Part shown: positions 1 through 6,453 of the stretch, one piece after another
Layout: each line of letters opens with the position of its first letter
Numbering within the stretch: the first letter of the stretch is position 1
NCBI GenBank assembly: GCA_027034965.1
Contig: JALVWL010000082.1
Coordinates: forward strand, 1-13,436
Length of the DNA: 13,436 nt
Direction of reading: 5' to 3'
From: Candidatus Omnitrophota bacterium
Lineage (GTDB): Bacteria; Omnitrophota; Gorgyraeia; S143-82
Made by a program: the position numbers and the translations under genes
The notes under the pieces: model-generated
What the model saw: the letters and a program-made list of their open reading frames with translations, nothing else
Told to the model about the DNA's origin: nothing
The model's database searches: none

Positions 1-550
1 ATGCAGGCAGGTTTCTGGTCAATCCCTCTTGCAATACCTCTTGCAGGATATAGGTTGAGACATAGGACTGCAGATATTTCTTTTTATCTTCCTCCTGATA
101 TATAGCCGGCATATTGCCAAAACGCAAAGCATTCAACAGATCAAAATCACTGCCTAATTCTCCTGCTGTTAAGGGATACATATAATAGGTCAAGGCCCTG
201 CCGGCCAATAGATTAACCCCGCCCCTTCGCAACTTTCTGGCACTTGAGCCAGTCAGGATAAACTTATACCGCCTCTCTTCAATCAAGCGATGCACTTCAT
301 TTAATAGCTCTGGAACGCGCTGAATCTCGTCAATGATAATCCAGTCTGAAAAATCTTTCGGCACGAAATTTATCAAGTTCTCAGGATAGGCAAGGAGATC
401 GCTGTAAATATCCGGGCGCAATAGATCTATGTAAAGCGCATTTTTGAAATTATGCCTCAACCAGGTAGTCTTTCCCGTACCCCTTGGCCCGAAAAGGAAG
501 AAGGATTTATTCTTGCTAACCCTTATTGCCCTTTGATAATACTCTGCCAT
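1..550 (-). CDS. AAA+ ATPase, DUF4143 type (3' end beyond window)
   Basis: The reading frame is open from ATG at 550 to the window edge (183 codons), so this is the N-terminal part of a larger protein. Visible motifs are Walker A GPRGTGKT (residues 21-28), Walker B WIIIDE (70-75) and a sensor-1 strand FILTGSSARKLRR (98-110). These fit the AAA_14 / DUF4143 superfamily of about 380-440 residues, whose members carry an N-terminal ATPase and a C-terminal helical/nuclease-like domain; the latter lies outside the window. The start is supported by GAGG 10 nt upstream. It is the third gene of this superfamily on this strand within about 5 kb, and it lies downstream of the MazEF pair. The biochemical role of the family is poorly known; members are numerous and patchily distributed. 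I am confident of the fold, not of the function. Confidence 0.88.
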   Translation of the reverse strand, partial: MAEYYQRAIRVSKNKSFFLFGPRGTGKTTWLRHNFKNALYIDLLRPDIYSDLLAYPENLINFVPKDFSDWIIIDEIQRVPELLNEVHRLIEERRYKFILTGSSARKLRRGGVNLLAGRALTYYMYPLTAGELGSDFDLLNALRFGNMPAIYQEEDKKKYLQSYVSTYILQEVLQEGLTRNLPA

Positions 551-556
551 ATATTT

Positions 557-600
557 TTTACCTCATAGGTAAATTTTTCATAGAATTTTGGAGTTGTCAA
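557..600 (-). promoter_or_regulatory. Possible promoter and inverted repeat before the first ATPase
   Basis: A consensus -35 TTGACA lies at 595-600, but no convincing -10 follows at 16-18 nt, so promoter activity is doubtful. Just before the gene is a perfect 6-bp inverted repeat, TTTACC-tatga-GGTAAA (557-573), which contains the likely ribosome-binding GAGG. It could be an operator or a small hairpin masking the ribosome site. This is inference from sequence only. Confidence 0.3.
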
Positions 601-616
601 GTGAAAATATTGCGTA

Positions 617-997
617 TTATGGGTAGATTCCTAGATGTATAAGCAAGGCCGTTTCTATCTCTTTCAATCTCTTAGGGGGGACTTTTCCTATGGGCTTTAC
701 CAGCCGTTTTTTGTCTACTGTCCTAATCTGGTTGCACTTTGCCTTGGAATCTTTAAAAAGCCCCGTCTCTTTGGAAGACAAATAGGCCTCAAAGGGATAG
801 ACCTTTTCTACGTTGGAGGTAACAGGAATAACCGTTACTGTCTGGGCAACCCTATTATTTATATCATTCGATATTATCAAGGCAGGGCGTGTTTTATTAA
901 TCTCGCGGCCAATTGTTGGATCCAGACATACAAGATATATCTCGCCTCTTTCGGGATATTTACTTAATCCCACTGTTCTATCTCTGTTTCCTTCCAA
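617..997 (-). CDS. MazF/PemK-family mRNA interferase toxin
   Basis: This 126-residue protein fits the MazF/PemK family of sequence-specific endoribonucleases, the toxin half of a type II toxin-antitoxin system. The N-terminal strand ERGEIYLVCLDP (16-27), the TRPALIISND segment with the conserved Arg at 37, and PVTS with Thr60/Ser61 match the family's active-site regions. Length is typical (110-130). The start is uncertain. TTG at 997 has GGAG 5 nt upstream and overlaps the antitoxin gene by 34 nt. GTG at 973 gives 118 residues and a 10-nt overlap but has a weaker ribosome site. The overlap with the upstream antitoxin gene implies translational coupling and transcription from the promoter at 1206-1234. 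No key residue appears lost, so the toxin is probably functional. Confidence 0.9.
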   Translation of the reverse strand: MEGNRDRTVGLSKYPERGEIYLVCLDPTIGREINKTRPALIISNDINNRVAQTVTVIPVTSNVEKVYPFEAYLSSKETGLFKDSKAKCNQIRTVDKKRLVKPIGKVPPKRLKEIETALLIHLGIYP

Positions 998-1185
998 TCT
1001 GACTCCAAGTTTGTATCTTCTCTAGAGCTTGCCCTATATCCCTCCAATAAAAGCCTCTCTATCTCTTCCTTTCTTTCCCGTTCAAATTTCTCTTTTAATG
1101 CTATGGCAATAAAGCGGCTCTTATTTCGTTTCTTTGCCAGCTTCCTTGCCACCTCATCTGGTAATGTAATATTCAACCGAACCAT
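964..1185 (-). CDS. Ribbon-helix-helix antitoxin (MazE-like)
   Basis: This 73-residue protein begins MVRLNITLPDEVARKLA, a typical ribbon-helix-helix DNA-binding beta strand plus helix. It continues into a highly charged helix and ends in an acidic, Trp-rich tail (ESDW, EQWD), the usual toxin-binding part of such antitoxins. A TTG two codons upstream (1191) is possible, but ATG at 1185 sits 8 nt after a strong AGGAGG, whereas TTG would be only 2 nt from it, so I choose ATG. The gene overlaps the downstream MazF gene, the standard antitoxin-first order. A palindrome overlapping its promoter suggests that the antitoxin, alone or with toxin, represses the operon. Family assignment is by fold pattern; the exact antitoxin subfamily is not certain. 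Confidence 0.88.
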   Translation of the reverse strand: MVRLNITLPDEVARKLAKKRNKSRFIAIALKEKFERERKEEIERLLLEGYRASSREDTNLESDWKETEIEQWD

Positions 1186-1205
1186 AGGCAAATCCTCCTG
1201 TATAA

Positions 1206-1238
1206 AGGATACAGCATATTATGTGTATTGTCAATACA
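1206..1238 (-). promoter_or_regulatory. Toxin-antitoxin promoter with palindromic operator
   Basis: On the minus strand, TTGACA (1229-1234) is followed after 17 nt by TATCCT (1206-1211). A perfect 7-bp inverted repeat, TGTATTG-a-CAATACA (1224-1238), covers the -35 box. This is the expected arrangement for autorepression of a toxin-antitoxin operon by its ribbon-helix-helix antitoxin. Transcription would start around 1199, giving a very short leader that begins at about the ribosome-binding site. Confidence 0.6.
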
Positions 1239-1260
1239 TAACTGGACGTAGATTCTCGCC

Positions 1261-1317
1261 TCACCCCGTCGGCTTCACTCCCCTGCCGATGAAGAGGATC
1301 GCGCCTCCTCTGTTATC
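1261..1317 (-). pseudogene. Remnant of a second serpin C-terminus
   Basis: Read on the minus strand from 1317, 18 codons and a TGA stop give DNRGGAILFIGRGVKPTG. The complete serpin gene ends in DNRSGAILFIGRVTNPEG. The peptides share 13 of 18 residues, and the DNA shares 42 of 57 positions without gaps by my count, both copies ending at the stop. The recognisable similarity begins where the neighbouring ATPase gene ends: that gene's TAA stop (1313-1315) lies inside the remnant. It is therefore a serpin 3' end cut off from its gene body, either by insertion of the ATPase gene or by deletion between tandem serpins. No coding function is expected. Confidence 0.85.
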
Positions 1318-2623
1318 CCCCCTTAATCAGCCACTTCCAGCAGGGGATTAGGTTTATCATTTTATTGTTTATTCGCTCCTCTCCTTCTTCCTCCCTGGTG
1401 AGGATAATGCCCTGTTTTAGATTAAACTCCTGCATACACAACAACAAGGCCCGTATCTCACGCTCTCTGGTCTTTGCATCCTCCAGGGTCAAACTCACCT
1501 GAAAGGCGCGTTTCACCCTTTTATTTTCACTGATTACAAAATCTACTTCATAACCCCTCTCAGACTTCCAATAATTCAGATGCAGAAGAGGATTGTCATA
1601 GGTCCGTCTTAATAACTCCAGATAAACTATGTTTTCTAATCTCGCTCCCAAGTTTCTGATTGAATACAAATTCAAAAAACCAATATCTCCCAGATATACC
1701 TTGGGCAAAGAAAGACTTTCTGTCCTGCGGGAATAACTGAATCTCTTCAAGGCAAAGACAAAAAAGGAATCTATCAAATGGCTAAAGTACTCATATACAG
1801 TCTCTTTACCTACCCTTAAACCACGACTCTTTAGACTATGATAATGCTTGTTAAGACTAAATTCACGAGCCGTTGAACTCACGATTAAATCTATCAAGGT
1901 CCGCAGTACCTCTGTATTCTTTATGTGATAACGCTCAATCAAATCCCGATAAAGGGTCAAATCAAGATAATCCTGCCAAACCCTAACTTCCTCACCCCTG
2001 GCCTTTCCCAGGACTATCTCGGGATATCCCCCCAACTGCATATACTTATCAAAATAGTTTAATAACTTTGCCTGCATCTTAGAATCTATTCTGTCAACAT
2101 CGTATTTTACTCCTTCGAACCGTAAAAACTCCCTAAAAGAAAGGGGCAAGACGATGGTCGTAATCGCCCTGCCTCTTAAACTGCTGGCAACCTCTCTGCT
2201 CAAAAGACGCGATGATGAACCGGTTAGAAATATCGCAATACCATAGTCATCATACAGCGCCCTTATGGCACGCTCCCACTTCTCTATCACCTGCGGCTCA
2301 TCAATAAACAGATAGAGCCTTCTATCCATCACCTCGGGGAATAACGACCAGTGAATATCAATAATCCCCTTTATTTCCTTATAAGAAATCGTATCCAGAA
2401 CCGGATTTTCAAAGTTGAGATAGATTATCTGTTTTCTATCTATACCTTTGGCCTCTAGTTCCAATATCTTCTTATATAGCAGATAGGTCTTTCCTGTCCT
2501 GCGGCCGCCAATAAGAGTGCGCACTTTAGGAGAATCTGGCAGTGAGATATCCCTGTCTATTATTTTGGGGAACTTTTTCCCCTGAAAATCCAGAAGATAC
2601 TGCCTAATTATTTCCTTATTCAT
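1313..2623 (-). CDS. AAA+ ATPase, DUF4143 type, degenerate nuclease-like domain
   Basis: This 436-residue protein has Walker A GGRRTGKT (39-46), Walker B YLFIDE (104-109) and sensor-1 FLTGSS (132-137), followed by the helical region and C-terminal restriction-endonuclease-like domain of the DUF4143 superfamily. In the C-terminal domain the segment YEVDFVI (359-364) retains Asp361, but the usual E-x-K that follows reads QVS (375-377), so nuclease chemistry is unlikely. The C-terminus (IPCWKWLIKGG) reaches the normal family end, yet its stop codon is borrowed from the serpin remnant at 1261-1317. ATG at 2623 has no ribosome-binding site; the -10 box is 6 nt upstream, suggesting a leaderless transcript. 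It follows the serpin gene by 67 bp. Function is unknown; ATP binding is well supported. Confidence 0.9.
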   Translation of the reverse strand: MNKEIIRQYLLDFQGKKFPKIIDRDISLPDSPKVRTLIGGRRTGKTYLLYKKILELEAKGIDRKQIIYLNFENPVLDTISYKEIKGIIDIHWSLFPEVMDRRLYLFIDEPQVIEKWERAIRALYDDYGIAIFLTGSSSRLLSREVASSLRGRAITTIVLPLSFREFLRFEGVKYDVDRIDSKMQAKLLNYFDKYMQLGGYPEIVLGKARGEEVRVWQDYLDLTLYRDLIERYHIKNTEVLRTLIDLIVSSTAREFSLNKHYHSLKSRGLRVGKETVYEYFSHLIDSFFVFALKRFSYSRRTESLSLPKVYLGDIGFLNLYSIRNLGARLENIVYLELLRRTYDNPLLHLNYWKSERGYEVDFVISENKRVKRAFQVSLTLEDAKTREREIRALLLCMQEFNLKQGIILTREEEGEERINNKMINLIPCWKWLIKGG

Positions 2624-2658
2624 AAGTAAATATTAGCAGATTATTTACTTATTGGCAA
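2624..2658 (-). promoter_or_regulatory. Promoter with 9-bp inverted repeat before the middle ATPase
   Basis: TTGCCA (2653-2658), a 17-nt spacer and TAATAT (2630-2635) form a good sigma-70-type promoter. Only 6 nt separate the -10 from the ATG at 2623, so the mRNA probably starts at the initiation codon. A perfect inverted repeat, AAGTAAATA / TATTTACTT (2624-2632 and 2642-2650), spans the -10 and most of the spacer and is a plausible repressor site. Confidence 0.6.
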
Positions 2659-2690
2659 GGATATAATATAAAAAGGTTATTTATCCTATC

Positions 2691-3929
2691 TCACCCCTCC
2701 GGATTTGTCACCCTGCCGATGAACAGGATTGCGCCGCTGCGGTTGTCGCGGATGAGGAAGATAAACGGGTGGTCTGCGCGAAAGACTTTGGGCCTGGATA
2801 TCTCTCGCAGCTCCATAACCAGCTCCTTCATCACAACCGCTGTTGCGGCCGCTGCCTCTGAGCCTTCTTCATCTACCTCTATAAAGGCCTTGTGCACTAC
2901 TTTGCTTATAAATAAATCCCTTTCACCGGTAATCCCGGAAAAATCAGCCGCATTTGAAAATGCAGTGGGCATACCCATTTTTGCCAATACCTTTGACAAT
3001 TCCGCTCCCTTTTCAAACTCGAATTTCGGCAAGGACACATCTACCCGCATCTCGCGGCTGGCCATCAGCCAACTCGTCCATCTCTCTATATTCTGGCCAT
3101 TAAGCATATCCTCTAATTTACCCAGGCCATCTATCTCTTTTGGCAGAAATATCACCATTGAGACGTCAAAACCTTTATAGGGAAGCTCTATCGCCTTAAA
3201 TGCGCCAAACTCCCTATATCTGAAATCCTCTGTCTGCTCCATCATATCTACCTTTGCTGTCTTATCCGATGTAACCCAGAAATCCTCTCTTTTCGTCATA
3301 CCCTTTTTAAACTGCTTCGCCCATTGGCCCTTAAAGTATATCGCATTGCACAACACAAGACGGGTTAAGGAATCTATCATCCCTCTCTGTATCAGGTCCC
3401 TTATCTTTTCCTTTGTCTTTTTCTCTACCCACTTGTTTATTTTCTGGCGAGAACCTTCCGGGTCTTTAATAAAGTTAACCAGGTTTACTCCCGCTTTGAA
3501 ATATCTCTTTGTAATATCAAGAAAGCTATCCAATAAAGCATAACCCTCTTGAATCCACAGGGAATTGGCGGTTGTTATCTTGAGCATTCCCCTTTTATTG
3601 ATGGCATCTAAATTTTTGTCTAATTGGGAAAATCCCTTTGCAACTGACTCTATATTAGGAGAGAAATACAATACCTTTGCCATCTCTTGTTTTGTCTTTC
3701 CCCTTGCCCCTGCATAGGTCATTGCCAAGGCAGATGATATGCTGTATGGCGAGATGAATAGATTTCCTTCTTTGGATTTGAGCTGCCGGTATAAATCAAC
3801 GGCGAAGGCATTATTGGCCTGGACAATCCCTGACAAGGACTCGCCTTCCCACGCAAGCCCGGACACTGGACAAAACACAACCGCGCATAAAATAAGCCCT
3901 ACTATTGTTTGAGTAGACGGAAAACGCAT
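2691..3929 (-). CDS. Secreted serpin (serine protease inhibitor)
   Basis: This 412-residue protein starts with a signal peptide (basic MRFPST, hydrophobic core IVGLILCAVVF, likely cleavage after GLA), so it acts outside the cytoplasm. The body has serpin landmarks: NAFAVDLYRQL, NLFISPYSISSALAMTYAGA, LCNAIYFKGQW, the shutter and breach strands, and the C-terminal HPFIFLIRDN...ILFIGRV. The reactive-loop hinge EEGSEAAAATAVVM (354-367) has the small residues required for loop insertion, so it should be inhibitory. Counting 17 residues from the hinge puts P1 near Leu370, suggesting a chymotrypsin- or elastase-like target; this is inference. GTG at 3935 is also in frame, but ATG at 3929 is properly spaced from AAGGAG. 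It lies 41 nt after the upstream ATPase gene and may share its transcript. Confidence 0.95.
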   Translation of the reverse strand: MRFPSTQTIVGLILCAVVFCPVSGLAWEGESLSGIVQANNAFAVDLYRQLKSKEGNLFISPYSISSALAMTYAGARGKTKQEMAKVLYFSPNIESVAKGFSQLDKNLDAINKRGMLKITTANSLWIQEGYALLDSFLDITKRYFKAGVNLVNFIKDPEGSRQKINKWVEKKTKEKIRDLIQRGMIDSLTRLVLCNAIYFKGQWAKQFKKGMTKREDFWVTSDKTAKVDMMEQTEDFRYREFGAFKAIELPYKGFDVSMVIFLPKEIDGLGKLEDMLNGQNIERWTSWLMASREMRVDVSLPKFEFEKGAELSKVLAKMGMPTAFSNAADFSGITGERDLFISKVVHKAFIEVDEEGSEAAAATAVVMKELVMELREISRPKVFRADHPFIFLIRDNRSGAILFIGRVTNPEG

Positions 3930-3970
3930 CTCCACTCCTTCCTTGTTATTTATTACATCGCCGCTAAAAC

Positions 3971-5101
3971 CTATACCTCCAGCCCCATGAGGAAATCAAC
4001 AGCCGGGACTACATCTACGCCGCTGCTGATAAATTTTTTGTCCAAATTCAATACTACCTGAACGAATTGAGCTGTGTCAAATCTTGACTGGTAATATCTC
4101 AAATGCCTTGAAACAATCCCCTTATTCAGCTTCACTTCAATCATAAGGGTAAGGCTTTCATCCTCGGATAAGACAAAATCTATCTCCCTGCCCTCTTTAT
4201 CCCTCAGATAATAGAGATTTATCTGCCTGCCCTTTGCATCGTAAAGATACTGCGCATTTTTAAGCAGGCTTACGGCTATAAGGTTTTCAAAACGAATTGA
4301 TTCATCTCCCTTTATATAGCCGGTATCGTAAAAATACACCTTTGGTCGCTTCTGCAGGGCCCTGGCAATATTCTTATGATAAGGAGGCACAAGAAATATA
4401 ATATATAAGGATTGAAGTATATCTATATACCTCTTTACTGTATTGGGCGAGATCTGCAAATCTTCTGCAAGGGATGTATAAGAGATAGGAGAACCCACCT
4501 TTGACCTCAACAATTCTAATAACAATTTTATTGCCCTTATCTCATGAACGCGGCCAAAGTCCAATATATCCTCACGCACCAAATCCGTGTAATACTGAAT
4601 ACGCCAGCGGTTAACATCCTCTTCATCTTGAGAGAGAAAGGGCTCTGGAAAACCACCCCTATTGAGCAATTTCTGCAAACTAACATGCACATCCTGAGAA
4701 AGATTGGCCGCTTCTTTAAGAGAAATTGGGTTCAACCTATAATGAAAATATCGCCCTGCCAACGAATCACCACTCTGCCTGAATGTATCAAGCCTGGCGC
4801 TTCCTGTTATGAGAAAGGACTGGTGTTCAGGCCTTGTGTCATATACCCCCTTGATAAAGCGCTTCCATCCATCAAGTTTATGCAGTTCATCTAAAACCAC
4901 GAGATCTGCAGACAGGGGCCATTGCTTATTCCGAATTATCTTCGCATCTTCTATATCGTCAAAATTCAGATAAATAGGCTCTTTGAATTCCTGCATCAAC
5001 TGTTTTGACAGAAAGGTCTTTCCCACCTGCCTTGGGCCGGTCAGAAATACCATCTTTTTGGATAAATCCTTCAGAATATTATCGTAGAGGTAGCGCCTCA
5101 T
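3971..5101 (-). CDS. AAA+ ATPase, DUF4143 type, intact nuclease-like motif
   Basis: This 376-residue protein has Walker A GPRQVGKT (22-29), Walker B LVVLDE (67-72) and sensor-1 FLITGSARL (96-104). A winged-helix-like segment follows (about 205-232, SLAEDLQISPNTVKRYIDIL), then a C-terminal DUF4143 domain. That domain retains a PD-(D/E)xK pattern: Glu272, Asp308 in REIDFVL, and E-V-K at 322-324. The full family architecture is present at normal length, unlike the middle ATPase, which lacks E-x-K. There is no ribosome-binding site before ATG 5101; the promoter -10 ends 6 nt before it, so a leaderless mRNA is likely. The serpin gene follows after 41 nt. The family is widespread and often in mobile or variable regions; its substrate is not established. 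Confidence 0.92.
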   Translation of the reverse strand: MRRYLYDNILKDLSKKMVFLTGPRQVGKTFLSKQLMQEFKEPIYLNFDDIEDAKIIRNKQWPLSADLVVLDELHKLDGWKRFIKGVYDTRPEHQSFLITGSARLDTFRQSGDSLAGRYFHYRLNPISLKEAANLSQDVHVSLQKLLNRGGFPEPFLSQDEEDVNRWRIQYYTDLVREDILDFGRVHEIRAIKLLLELLRSKVGSPISYTSLAEDLQISPNTVKRYIDILQSLYIIFLVPPYHKNIARALQKRPKVYFYDTGYIKGDESIRFENLIAVSLLKNAQYLYDAKGRQINLYYLRDKEGREIDFVLSEDESLTLMIEVKLNKGIVSRHLRYYQSRFDTAQFVQVVLNLDKKFISSGVDVVPAVDFLMGLEV

Positions 5102-5107
5102 ACTGGC

Positions 5108-5136
5108 AAATTAGCATTGTTTTGCATTTTGGTCAA
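5108..5136 (-). promoter_or_regulatory. Promoter for the ATPase-serpin unit
   Basis: TTGACC (5131-5136), a 17-nt spacer and TAATTT (5108-5113) precede ATG 5101, with exactly 6 nt between the -10 and the ATG. The geometry equals that of the middle ATPase promoter and again implies leaderless translation. The -35 overlaps the edge of the hairpin at 5135-5168. Confidence 0.55.
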
Positions 5137-5168
5137 GACTTTTCTGCAAAGCATTGCGAAAAAGTCTT
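5135..5168. other. Long imperfect inverted repeat between pseudopilin and ATPase genes
   Basis: Arms AAGACTTTT and AAAAGTCTT pair perfectly over 9 bp. Inside them lies a further GCAA/TTGC pairing on either strand, separated by a near-mismatched 2 bp, with a 4-nt loop. It lies 8 nt after the pseudopilin stop and touches the next gene's -35. It may end the folD-metF-pseudopilin transcript or act as an operator. No T-tract follows on either strand, so a classical intrinsic terminator is not shown. Confidence 0.5.
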
Positions 5169-5176
5169 GTTCGAGT

Positions 5177-5608
5177 TCACCAATTGGTTATGTCGTCTTT
5201 TTCCCCTTTGTCATCCTTGCCGTTCTGGCCAAAGGAGTAGAGGTCGAATTTATACTTGTGGTGGACTCCAGGATAGGTATACACATAAGGATTGCCCCAG
5301 GGATCAATGAATTCTCCTTTATCATTCAATTGATCTTCCTTGAACTCCATATAAGGCCCATACCAATCTGGATTGTCCTCGTTATCGCTCAAGGCCTTTA
5401 CAACCTCTGCTATATCGCCTCTAGGATAAGAGCCCATATCTTCCTGATACTGCTCAAGTGCTGACTCAAGGGCGGCTATCTCTGCCTTGGCCCGCGAAAT
5501 GGTGGCCCTTCTGCGGGCGGCCTGATTGGCAGTGGTAATGAGGCCTGCCAGGATCATAATTATAGCAATAACCACCAACAACTCTATAAGTGTAAAGGCC
5601 CTCCTCAT
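5177..5608 (-). CDS. Type II secretion GspG-like major pseudopilin
   Basis: This 143-residue protein begins MRRAFTLIELLVVIAIIMILAGL, a class III signal peptide for prepilin peptidase. Cleavage is expected between Ala4 and Phe5, with the conserved Glu at mature position 5, and a membrane helix follows. The C-terminal part has the GspG signature DPWGNPYVYTYPG then KFDLYSFGQNGKDD and a final DITNW, the calcium-binding end of major pseudopilins. Length is normal for GspG. An in-frame GTG at 5614 is rejected because ATG 5608 lies 7 nt after AAAGGAG. It starts 14 nt after the metF-like stop, so it is probably co-transcribed, although no other secretion or pilus genes are present. It could serve a type II secretion or type IV pilus-like system encoded elsewhere. 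Confidence 0.9.
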   Translation of the reverse strand: MRRAFTLIELLVVIAIIMILAGLITTANQAARRRATISRAKAEIAALESALEQYQEDMGSYPRGDIAEVVKALSDNEDNPDWYGPYMEFKEDQLNDKGEFIDPWGNPYVYTYPGVHHKYKFDLYSFGQNGKDDKGEKDDITNW

Positions 5609-5622
5609 CTCCACACTCCTTT

Positions 5623-6453
5623 CTATAGAGACCCAAGCACCCTATCAATAATAGGCAGAGCGGTCTCGATCTGCCGTATCGGCATCAAGTGAATTCCATC
5701 ACATAACGGCTTTATGGCCTTGATTATCTCAAAGGCAATCTCCTGCCCGCAGGCAATCTTGTCCTCTGCCGAGGCAATGCGTTGTATCATCTCTTCAGGC
5801 ACGTATATGCCTGGTATGTGTTCGTTCATATAGAGGGCCATTCGCTCGGATCGCAGGGGGATAATTCCGGCCAGGATAGGAAGTCCCAGGTCTTTTGCCC
5901 TCTCTGCAAAGCGCTCAAATCTATCCGGTTCATAGACTGCCTGGGTCTGGAAAAACCTCGCCCCTGCATCGGCCTTTGCCTTCATCTTGGCAAATTCCAC
6001 ATCCATATCATCTGCGCCGGGATTTGCGGCCGCACCCACACAGATCTCTGTATTCTCAGAGATCCAGCGAATAAGCGAGACAGTATCCATATCAAAGACA
6101 GCAGTTGCACCTGGATGGTCACCTATATGGGCAGGGTCGCCTCCCAGGATAAGCATATTCTCTATACCAAAACTGGCTAGGCCATAGACATCCCCTTTAA
6201 TGGCGAGTTCATTTCTATCCCGACAGGTATATTGCACAATCGGATTGACCCCACATCTTAATGCCCACAGTCCGGCTGCCCAGGGACTCATCTTCAGGTT
6301 TGCGCCCGGCATATCGGTTATGTTTACCGCATCCACCTTACCTTTTACCAGGGAAAATTCCCTGGTCATCTGTTCTATTTCAACACCCCTGACAGGATTG
6401 ATCTCCAGGGTGATAAGAAAATCTTTTTGACGAGCTAGATCAAATATCTTCAT
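5623..6453 (-). CDS. metF: Methylenetetrahydrofolate reductase family protein (MetF-like)
   Basis: This 276-residue cytoplasmic protein fits the MetF family, which reduces 5,10-methylene-THF to 5-methyl-THF with FAD. The N-terminal LEINPVRG carries the catalytic-type Glu17, and LILGGDP (101-107) carries the Asp106 equivalent to the folate-binding Asp of MetF. FQTQAVYE and the LAGIIPLRS strand complete the TIM-barrel pattern. Length is slightly below E. coli MetF (296), as in short bacterial and acetogen-type MetF proteins. The ATG overlaps the end of folD by 14 nt, so translation is coupled and the two enzymes probably act in sequence. The electron donor cannot be read from sequence. No MetV-like partner is adjacent. 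Confidence 0.9.
   Translation of the reverse strand: MKIFDLARQKDFLITLEINPVRGVEIEQMTREFSLVKGKVDAVNITDMPGANLKMSPWAAGLWALRCGVNPIVQYTCRDRNELAIKGDVYGLASFGIENMLILGGDPAHIGDHPGATAVFDMDTVSLIRWISENTEICVGAAANPGADDMDVEFAKMKAKADAGARFFQTQAVYEPDRFERFAERAKDLGLPILAGIIPLRSERMALYMNEHIPGIYVPEEMIQRIASAEDKIACGQEIAFEIIKAIKPLCDGIHLMPIRQIETALPIIDRVLGSL

Noticed and set aside
1313..2623. The middle ATPase as a transposase or integrase
   Set aside because: Its motifs are Walker A/B and sensor-1 with a DUF4143 C-terminus; no DDE, tyrosine or serine recombinase motifs are seen.
2719..3180. Open frame of 153 codons on the plus strand
   Set aside because: It is antisense to the clearly coding serpin gene, has no ribosome-binding site and shows no recognisable motif.
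2691..3929. Serpin as a lipoprotein
   Set aside because: Cysteines in the signal region are not preceded by a proper lipobox; an ordinary signal peptide fits better.
3930..3935. GTG start for the serpin and, likewise, GTG 5614 for the pseudopilin
   Set aside because: In both cases the ATG two codons downstream has the better ribosome-site spacing and gives the expected N-terminus.
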